A stretch of DNA of 11,433 bases, taken from Candidatus Melainabacteria bacterium. GTDB taxonomy: Bacteria > Cyanobacteriota > Vampirovibrionia > Obscuribacterales > Obscuribacteraceae. The position numbers and the translations under genes were made by a program. Positions 7,022 to 11,433 of the stretch are shown here, in pieces. The notes under the pieces were generated by a model. That model saw only the letters and a list, made by a program, of their open reading frames with translations, had not been told where the DNA came from and ran no database searches. The stretch's first letter is position 1. Every line of letters starts with the position of its first letter. The DNA is taken from assembly GCA_014380105.1 (NCBI GenBank), contig JACMKL010000807.1:1-11433 (forward strand), written 5' to 3'.

Positions 7022-8248
7022 ATGGGGCTGCGCGAGTTAATTCAAATCGCCTGGCAGGGAATTCTGAGCAACAAACTCAGAAGTGGTTTGACAGTGCTCG
7101 GTATTGTAATCGGCATCGCTTCAGTCATCACCCTTATGGGAATTGGCGAAGGCGCAAAGAAAGAAGCTGAAAAGCAAGTTCAATCACTCGGCGTCAACCT
7201 CATATATATTCGCCCAGGCGCCGCAAGCAACGCCAGTATTTCTCAGGGTCAGGGCACGGCACCTACTCTCACTTACGAAGATGCAAAGGCAGTCAAAGAG
7301 ACTTGTCCTTCAGTTGGAGAAGTGGCAGCTCAGTATCAAAGCTCATATCAAGTACAGCATGGCGAATACAACACTTCCACCACGGTGCTCGGAACAGAGC
7401 CAGCTTATTGCGAAGTGCGCAATTTCCACCCAGCCCGGGGGCGGTTCTTCACTATCGATGACATGAAAGAAGCCACCCGAGTCTGCACCATCGGTGATAC
7501 CGTACGCGAAGACTTATTTCCAGACGAACAACCAATTGGTAAATCTATTCTGGTGCGTGGTGAACTCTTTCAAGTAATTGGTGTGATGGAAAAGAAAGGC
7601 GCCAATCAAATGACTGATATGGACGACCAAATCTTTATACCTCTAACAACTGGCTACAGTACTCTTTTTGGATTAAACACCGTAACCGGGCAAGCAGTCA
7701 AAATGATCCTGGCGCAAGCCAAAGATGGCGAAGATCTGCAAGCGCAATTTCAAATTACCAATCTACTCCGTCTTCGCCACGGCATAAAGAATCCAGACCA
7801 GGACGACTTTCAAATCAGAACTCAAATGGACATCATGCAAACGGCGCAGTCCATTACTGGCGTCTTCTCCTTGCTCCTTGGCGCAACAGCGGGCATCTCA
7901 CTGCTCGTTGGCGGTATCGGCATCATGAATATCATGCTTGTGTCAGTTTCGGAGCGCACACGTGAAATTGGAATTAGAAAAGCAATTGGCGCAAAGTTCG
8001 CAGATATTCTCTGGCAATTTGTTTTTGAAGCGGTAATTCTTTCAGTGGCTGGTGGCTTACTCGGTATTGCCCTCGGAATGATAGGTGCAGACTCAATCGG
8101 GCGTTTCGCCCAGTGGACCTGCATCGTCACGCCATTTTCGATCGGTCTGGCATTTGCTGTTTCACTCGGCATCGGACTTTTCTTCGGCATTTATCCTGCC
8201 CGCAAAGCGGCCCTCCTCGATCCGATCGTTGCTTTGAGGACTGACTAA
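7022..8248 (+). CDS. MacB/FtsX-type ABC transporter permease
   Basis: A 408-residue permease of the type VII (mechanotransmission) ABC class. A first membrane helix lies at about 20-41 (LRSGLTVLGIVIGIASVITL), then a large periplasmic MacB_PCD domain up to about 275, then three helices at about 280-306, 330-356 and 365-391. The C-terminus YPARKAALLDPIVALRTD is characteristic of the MacB/LolC/FtsX group. In these transporters ATP hydrolysis drives movement of the periplasmic domain, which pushes substrate from the periplasm into the adaptor and TolC, instead of moving it across the inner membrane. GGAG lies 12 bases before the ATG. Unlike E. coli MacB, no ATPase domain is fused; the next gene, 1 base away, supplies it. 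The substrate could be a peptide, macrolide, lipopeptide or siderophore; nothing here decides. Confidence 0.92.
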   Translation: MGLRELIQIAWQGILSNKLRSGLTVLGIVIGIASVITLMGIGEGAKKEAEKQVQSLGVNLIYIRPGAASNASISQGQGTAPTLTYEDAKAVKETCPSVGEVAAQYQSSYQVQHGEYNTSTTVLGTEPAYCEVRNFHPARGRFFTIDDMKEATRVCTIGDTVREDLFPDEQPIGKSILVRGELFQVIGVMEKKGANQMTDMDDQIFIPLTTGYSTLFGLNTVTGQAVKMILAQAKDGEDLQAQFQITNLLRLRHGIKNPDQDDFQIRTQMDIMQTAQSITGVFSLLLGATAGISLLVGGIGIMNIMLVSVSERTREIGIRKAIGAKFADILWQFVFEAVILSVAGGLLGIALGMIGADSIGRFAQWTCIVTPFSIGLAFAVSLGIGLFFGIYPARKAALLDPIVALRTD

Positions 8249-8249
8249 C

Positions 8250-8969
8250 ATGGCTGACGCACAACGCAACGTTGTAATCCTCGACAAAATAGATCGTGTA
8301 TACGAGATGGGAGAAGAGCCACTCTATGCTTTAAAACAGTTACACCTCGAAATCGAAGACGGCGATTATGTAGCAATCATGGGAACTTCGGGCTCAGGCA
8401 AATCGACACTGATGAATTTGATTGGTTGCCTGGACAGGCCAACCAATGGCACTTATATCCTCAATCAAAATGATGTCTTCAATCTCGGCGACGACGAATT
8501 AGCTTCCATTAGAAATTCAACTATTGGTTTTGTTTTCCAACAATTCAATCTTCTTCCATCGATGACTGCTTTCGAAAATGTCATGCTGCCTCTGGTTTAC
8601 GCGGGTGTTCCAAAAGAACAGCGGAAGATACGCGCTGAATTTGCGCTCAATCAGGTTGGTCTTGGACAACGCATCCATCACCGCCCAAATCAATTATCCG
8701 GCGGTCAACAGCAGCGTGTCTCAATTGCACGCGCCATCGTCAACAAACCACGCATCTTACTCGCCGACGAGCCTACAGGGGCTCTCGACAGTCACACAGC
8801 GGAAGAAATTCTTACTTTGTTTGACGACCTGGTTACTCAAGGTATTACAGTCATTCTGGTCACTCACGATGGCGAAGTCGCCAATCGCGCCAGTCGCATT
8901 GTTCGAATGAAAGACGGAGAAATAGTCTCCGACAGCCGCATTCGCGAGATTAATAGAGCAGGCGTTTAG
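8250..8969 (+). CDS. MacB/LolD-type ABC transporter ATP-binding protein
   Basis: A 239-residue ATPase with all motifs in place: Walker A GTSGSGKST (45-53), Q-loop in FVFQQFNLLPSM, signature LSGGQQQR (149-156), Walker B ILLADEP with catalytic Glu174, D-loop GALD, and switch His206 in VTHD. The sequence around these sites is typical of the MacB/LolD group. It would dimerise on the cytoplasmic face of the FtsX-type permease encoded just before it. Stop and start are separated by one base and GAGGA inside the permease gene serves as SD, so translation is coupled. It is the last gene of the four-gene export operon; a hairpin terminator follows. Confidence 0.94.
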   Translation: MADAQRNVVILDKIDRVYEMGEEPLYALKQLHLEIEDGDYVAIMGTSGSGKSTLMNLIGCLDRPTNGTYILNQNDVFNLGDDELASIRNSTIGFVFQQFNLLPSMTAFENVMLPLVYAGVPKEQRKIRAEFALNQVGLGQRIHHRPNQLSGGQQQRVSIARAIVNKPRILLADEPTGALDSHTAEEILTLFDDLVTQGITVILVTHDGEVANRASRIVRMKDGEIVSDSRIREINRAGV

Positions 8970-8992
8970 GGTCTATTCGCGCGCATGTAAGC

Positions 8993-9034
8993 AAAAAAAG
9001 AGAACCAGGATTTTTCCTGACTCTCTCTTCTTTT
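8993..9034. terminator. Bidirectional intrinsic terminator
   Basis: AGAGA (8999-9003) pairs with TCTCT (9022-9026) and CAGGA (9006-9010) with TCCTG (9015-9019), with a 2x2 internal loop and a TTTT loop. On the plus strand CTTCTTTT follows; on the minus strand seven T (complement of 8993-8999) follow. It can therefore end both the export operon and the oppositely oriented solenoid gene whose stop is at 9050. The U-tract is better for the minus strand. Confidence 0.6.
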
Positions 9035-9049
9035 CGTTTGGGACGCCTT

Positions 9050-9550
9050 CTATCCGTTTTGAACTTTCCGGTTCATCAACATTTCAAAATTAGTTCTAAA
9101 TTGTCCGTGGTGTACTTTATTTTCGACAAGTCTCGACAGTGTCTTACGTGCGCGTGAGGCTACGTAAGGATTTTCGTCGTCTTGCAAACTTTGCAGTACG
9201 CCTAAGGGCATCGCGTGATTTTCAGCGATGCTATAACGGACATCTGCACTTTCGTCATGCATCAATTCCAGAAGAATATCCAGAACAGTATTTGTATTCT
9301 CGGCCACGGCGGCTCTCACTGATGAGCAGCAATGCATAGATAACTTCGTAAGCGTTTCTGCCGACACTCTAGGATTCTCTGCGATTCTTTCAAGGACGCT
9401 TACTGGCGCATTTTCAGCCAGCTCGGCCAAAACTTTCGCAGGAGTATTAGGATTAAGTGCCATTGACCACTTCGTCTGCAATTCCTCGTTACTTCTGCCG
9501 TAGGAATTTGTGGAAGTGTTTGCGCAAGGCATTTCGTTTGTTTCTCCCAT
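9050..9550 (-). CDS. LRV/HEAT-like repeat protein, paralogue 1
   Basis: A 166-residue protein without signal peptide or membrane segment, so probably cytoplasmic. Residues 33-141 form four helical units in strict 26-residue register; the marker AEN recurs at 57-59, 83-85 and 109-111, and LNPNTP marks the first unit. This resembles leucine-rich repeat variant (LRV) and HEAT-like alpha-solenoids, which usually bind other proteins, though LRV units are mostly 24-25 residues. The core ends with DENPYVASRARKTLSRL, shared by all three paralogues here. The first 32 residues are polar and unlike those of the paralogues; the last 25 include QFR, also found after the core of paralogue 2. Two adjacent Cys lie in the second unit, with no sign of a metal site. 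ATG at 9550 has GAGG 7 bases upstream. Function unknown; divergent from paralogue 2. Confidence 0.82.
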   Translation of the reverse strand: MGETNEMPCANTSTNSYGRSNEELQTKWSMALNPNTPAKVLAELAENAPVSVLERIAENPRVSAETLTKLSMHCCSSVRAAVAENTNTVLDILLELMHDESADVRYSIAENHAMPLGVLQSLQDDENPYVASRARKTLSRLVENKVHHGQFRTNFEMLMNRKVQNG

Positions 9551-9721
9551 GACTCAACCTCTTAATCTATCGTCCCCACCCAACATGCCCACATTCCTAT
9601 CCTAGCGGGAGTTTGTCCACTGTGTGTATAGCTAACCTCATATTGACGTACAGGTAAAACCTAGCATTTTTGCGTATTTTGGCATTTGGACCTTTTATAT
9701 GATGTTCAGAAACCCGCACTG

Positions 9722-9779
9722 TGACTGGACTAACACGTTACATACCGCGTGAAAAAATGTGCCATTCGAATGCCAGTCA
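9722..9779. repeat. Inverted repeat with inner palindrome
   Basis: TGACTGG at 9722-9728 and CCAGTCA at 9773-9779 are perfect inverted arms 44 bases apart. Directly inside the right arm is the perfect palindrome CATTCGAATG (9763-9772). It sits between two divergent paralogous genes, where an operator would be expected, but no known regulator site is recognised. Confidence 0.35.
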
Positions 9780-9888
9780 GAAAATTTGCAATAGCGTGTC
9801 TAAAAAATTGTGGACCTGTATATACTCGCTCAAGGCAGTCAGGCAATCCCCGTAAACCGCACCAGAATGGCTTCTTCCACGGAAGAAG

Positions 9889-9893
9889 AGGAG
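9889..9893 (+). promoter_or_regulatory. Ribosome binding site deciding the start of paralogue 2
   Basis: AGGAG lies 9 bases before ATG 9903. The frame is also open through ATG 9867 and TTG 9810, but neither has an SD, so 9903 is preferred. Confidence 0.65.
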
Positions 9894-9902
9894 AGAACTG
9901 TG

Positions 9903-10520
9903 ATGAATATAATCGGTATGGAATTTGGAATTACCAGACTTTGTCCTTCAGCCCGTCGTCGTTTTGCAACCGAATCAGTAGTGAGCTTGGCAAATTTTGA
10001 AGTGCAAACCAATGATCGTATTCTGGCTACCAGCCTTCAAACTACATGTGACGTGTTAGAAGCACTCAGTCGAACGGCTTGCGCACAAGTCGTTGAACTT
10101 ATCGCAAGTAATACCAACTGTAGTGCCATACTGCTTGATGCGCTTGCAAAACATTCTTCAACACAAGTAAAAATTGCCGTATCGGAAAATCCAAACATCG
10201 ATATAGAAACTCTTTTGGAACTAGCTTTCCATGAAGATTCTGACCTGCGCTATGCCATGGCAGAAAATCCACTGATGCCGCTAGACATACTCAAAATTCT
10301 GAGCGAAGACGAAAATCCCTATATTTCATGTCGTGCAGTCTCAACTCTAGAGCGCCTTGAAGCTTCCTCCAAAGCTCCGCAAGAGATGCTCGGTTGGACT
10401 CAGTTTCGTTCGATGGAAACAGCCAAGAGCATGAACGCACTTGCTTCAAACAATAAAAGCACAGTCGCCCAGGTCAATCGTTTCTTCAACACCTTATATA
10501 GATTCTCAAAAGCCATTTAG
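9903..10520 (+). CDS. LRV/HEAT-like repeat protein, paralogue 2
   Basis: A 205-residue, probably cytoplasmic protein. Residues 44-152 align without gaps to the 109-residue cores of paralogues 1 and 3, with 48 and about 46 identities by hand count. The first unit (44-69) is degenerate: the NPNTP of the others has become SLQTT. The 26-residue register is kept by ASN, SEN and AEN at 68-70, 94-96 and 120-122, and the core ends with DENPYI and RAVSTLERL. The N-terminus (1-43) has an Arg-rich patch ARRRF and shares nothing clear with the others. The C-terminal 53 residues are longer than in either paralogue, polar, Asn/Ser-rich, and end in a short aromatic helix RFFNTLYRF. ATG 9903 is chosen because of AGGAG 9 bases upstream. 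A strong hairpin ends the gene. Function unknown; a protein-interaction role is inferred from fold only. Confidence 0.8.
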   Translation: MNIIGMEFGITRLCPSARRRFATESVVSLANFEVQTNDRILATSLQTTCDVLEALSRTACAQVVELIASNTNCSAILLDALAKHSSTQVKIAVSENPNIDIETLLELAFHEDSDLRYAMAENPLMPLDILKILSEDENPYISCRAVSTLERLEASSKAPQEMLGWTQFRSMETAKSMNALASNNKSTVAQVNRFFNTLYRFSKAI

Positions 10521-10575
10521 GCAGTCAGCCCGCTTGAGGCAGTACATCCAAAGCGCGAAAGAACAGCATAGCTCG

Positions 10576-10608
10576 AAGACAACGGGGATTTCGGTCCCCG
10601 TTGTCTTT
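10576..10608 (+). terminator. Strong hairpin terminator after paralogue 2
   Basis: Thirteen bases (10576-10588, AAGACAACGGGGA) pair perfectly with 10595-10607 around the six-base loop TTTCGG. The 3' side ends in TCTTTAT, so the U-tract is short, but the GC-rich stem is strong. It separates paralogue 2 from paralogue 3. Confidence 0.7.
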
Positions 10609-10647
10609 ATGTGACTCGTGCGCCACTTAATATTTTTTTGCCCCCTA

Positions 10648-10667
10648 CCCTATACGAAGTTATAGGG
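10648..10667. repeat. CCCTATA/TATAGGG dyad
   Basis: CCCTATA (10648-10654) and TATAGGG (10661-10667) are perfect inverted arms around CGAAGT. The element lies after a T-run (10632-10639), downstream of the paralogue 2 terminator and about 240 bases before the paralogue 3 start. It may be an operator; positions 10651-10663 also equal one 13-base arm of loxP. Confidence 0.35.
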
Positions 10668-10888
10668 GTGACTAACCATGACAAGGTTAACGATCAGTAA
10701 TAATCTGGATATAGGGCATCCAGTGAAGGACCGGACGTTTCAATTTTACCTACATGAATAATAGAAGAATTGACGTCATATTTGGTACATCGAAGCTGCA
10801 AGACGCTGGCGGCCGCGCAAAAGAACTCGGTGAGTATGACCTGTCTTTTGCATATCGTTTCCGGTGGGACTGTCCGGAGACACAAATC

Positions 10889-10895
10889 AGGGAGG
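10889..10895 (+). promoter_or_regulatory. Strong ribosome binding site deciding the start of paralogue 3
   Basis: AGGGAGG lies 8 bases before an in-frame GTG at 10904, close to ideal spacing. The upstream ATG at 10754 has no SD, so translation most likely begins at the GTG. Confidence 0.65.
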
Positions 10896-10903
10896 CATTA
10901 AAA

Positions 10904-11374
10904 GTGTTGCTGTGTAATGAAATCGACGTTCGCGCTGAAAAGCGCCCCGTCGAAAAAGAATCCAAAAAAGGTATCGAAGCTGAGGCTGCTCGGATTAGAT
11001 GGCTTTTGGCGATCAACCCAAATACGCCGCCTCCGGTACTAGAACATCTCTCCAACGATGTTTCCACAACCCTCTTAGAGCGTATCGCGGAAAATCCGCG
11101 TACACATGCCACCACGCTTGCAAAACTAGCAAATCACGAAGAACCGCAAGTTCGTGCAGCGGTGGCAGAGAATATGAACATCTCAATTAAAACCGCGTGG
11201 AAACTCGCTCGCGACGAGAGTCCAGACGTCAGAGTTCGATTGGCCGAAAGCTATCACGTACCGGTTGCGGTGCTGAGAATTCTCGCCACGGACGAAAATC
11301 CCTACGTGCAAACGAGAGCATATAAGACTCTTTATCGCATGCTGGAAGAGGTGCAGGCACTCCGAACCGCCTGA
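10904..11374 (+). CDS. LRV/HEAT-like repeat protein, paralogue 3
   Basis: From GTG 10904 the protein has 156 residues, close to paralogue 1 (166). Residues 38-146 align without gaps to the core of paralogue 1 with about 57 of 109 identities by hand count. The 26-residue register is marked by NPNTPPPVL (38-46) and by AEN, AEN and AES at 62-64, 88-90 and 114-116; the core ends with DENPYVQTRAYKTLYRM. The N-terminus is highly charged (Lys/Glu/Arg, residues 5-32) and probably helical; only 10 residues follow the core. There is no signal peptide or membrane segment. An ATG at 10754 would add 50 residues, with no SD and no match in the paralogues; this remains possible but less likely. The fold suggests a protein-binding alpha-solenoid; the partner is unknown. 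Confidence 0.8.
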   Translation: MLLCNEIDVRAEKRPVEKESKKGIEAEAARIRWLLAINPNTPPPVLEHLSNDVSTTLLERIAENPRTHATTLAKLANHEEPQVRAAVAENMNISIKTAWKLARDESPDVRVRLAESYHVPVAVLRILATDENPYVQTRAYKTLYRMLEEVQALRTA

Positions 11375-11397
11375 GATTTCAATCCCAACCCAAACCC

Positions 11398-11433
11398 CTA
11401 CAAGATGCGCGCTCCATCCGGTGTAAAGACCAG
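11398..11433 (-). CDS. Possible C-terminus of a minus-strand gene, cut by the window edge
   Basis: Read on the minus strand from the right edge, eleven codons give LVFTPDGARIL followed by TAG at 11400-11398. FTPDG with a hydrophobic flank resembles the strand motif of WD40/PD40-type beta-propellers, but 11 residues prove little. It would converge on paralogue 3 with a 23-base gap. No terminator hairpin is visible between them. Confidence 0.25.
   Translation of the reverse strand: MVFTPDGARIL

Larger units (their letters stand above)
9551..9902. other. Divergent spacer between solenoid paralogues 1 and 2
   Basis: This 352-base stretch shows no gene with codon or SD support. The left part (9661-9705) is AT-rich; TATGAT at 9698-9703 could be a plus-strand -10 but has no good -35. 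On the minus strand TATACA (complement of 9624-9629) is a possible -10, also without a good -35. A 10-base palindrome lies at 9763-9772 between the arms TGACTGG (9722-9728) and CCAGTCA (9773-9779). An open frame continues upstream of paralogue 2 to about 9810, but the SD points to the ATG at 9903. Confidence 0.45.
10521..10903. other. Spacer between solenoid paralogues 2 and 3
   Basis: This 383-base stretch holds a terminator (10576-10608), a T-run with nearby dyad (10632-10667) and the SD of paralogue 3. TTAACG (10687-10692) and TATAGG (10710-10715), 17 bases apart, could be a weak plus-strand promoter. The frame of paralogue 3 is open back to an ATG at 10754, but that ATG has no SD and the extra 50 residues have no counterpart in the paralogues, so this part is treated as leader. 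Confidence 0.5.

Noticed and set aside
9050..9550. Iron-sulfur LRV protein like Azotobacter LrvA
   Set aside because: The Cys residues (one near the N-terminus, a CC pair in unit 2) do not form a cluster motif and are not shared by the paralogues.
9749..10000. An 83-residue plus-strand frame overlapping the start of paralogue 2
   Set aside because: No SD, overlaps the well supported paralogue in another frame, unremarkable composition.
10651..10663. A loxP recombination site
   Set aside because: Only one 13-base arm matches; the spacer and second arm are absent on both sides.
10694..10885. A 63-residue minus-strand frame before paralogue 3
   Set aside because: No SD, crosses the leader of paralogue 3, no recognisable motif.
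11379..11399. G-quadruplex on the minus strand before the right edge
   Set aside because: Only three G-runs (GGGG, GGG, GGG) are present; a fourth run is missing.
1..11433. CRISPR array, tRNA, rRNA or insertion sequence
   Set aside because: No regularly spaced direct repeats, no cloverleaf or rRNA-like stretches and no transposase or terminal inverted repeats were seen by eye.

Overview
The window looks like a chromosomal segment of a Gram-negative bacterium: a TolC-type outer-membrane factor is encoded with an inner-membrane-anchored adaptor and an ABC transporter, which requires a two-membrane envelope. Base composition is moderate and coding is dense, with Shine-Dalgarno (SD) sites at most genes. 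A TPR-fused rhomboid, a split MacB-type exporter and LRV/HEAT-like solenoid proteins together would fit a non-photosynthetic cyanobacterial relative (Vampirovibrionia/Obscuribacterales), but that placement is an inference from general resemblance and is weakly held.

Left part (1-3480). A rhomboid intramembrane protease fused to TPRs enters from the left edge (its real start lies outside) and is closely followed on the same strand by a VOC/PhnB-like protein. They converge on a minus-strand pair, a bestrophin-family membrane channel followed by a PlsC-type acyltransferase. The two converging stop codons are 1 base apart and sit in the loop of a small hairpin. The minus-strand pair probably runs from a sigma-70-like promoter near 3424-3453.

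Middle part (3686-8969). Four plus-strand genes form a tripartite export operon: TolC-family outer-membrane protein, HlyD/MacA-type periplasmic adaptor, MacB-type FtsX permease and a separate MacB/LolD-type ATPase. In E. coli MacB the ATPase and permease are one polypeptide; here they are split, with the ATPase last. The adaptor gene lacks an SD of its own and sits just after a possible 13-codon leader ORF that has one. A hairpin with T-rich flanks on both sides ends the operon and also the oppositely oriented gene after it.

Right part (9050-11374). Three paralogous genes encode small, probably cytoplasmic alpha-solenoid proteins built from 26-residue LRV/HEAT-like units. All three have the same 109-residue core, which aligns without a gap (44-52% identity by hand count), but unrelated N-termini and different C-termini. 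The first is on the minus strand, divergent from the second; the second and third are on the plus strand, separated by a strong hairpin. They lie in long spacers (about 350-380 bases) and look like single-gene units. This expanding paralogue family is the least explained part of the window and the best candidate for something undescribed. The last 36 bases may hold the C-terminus of a further minus-strand gene.
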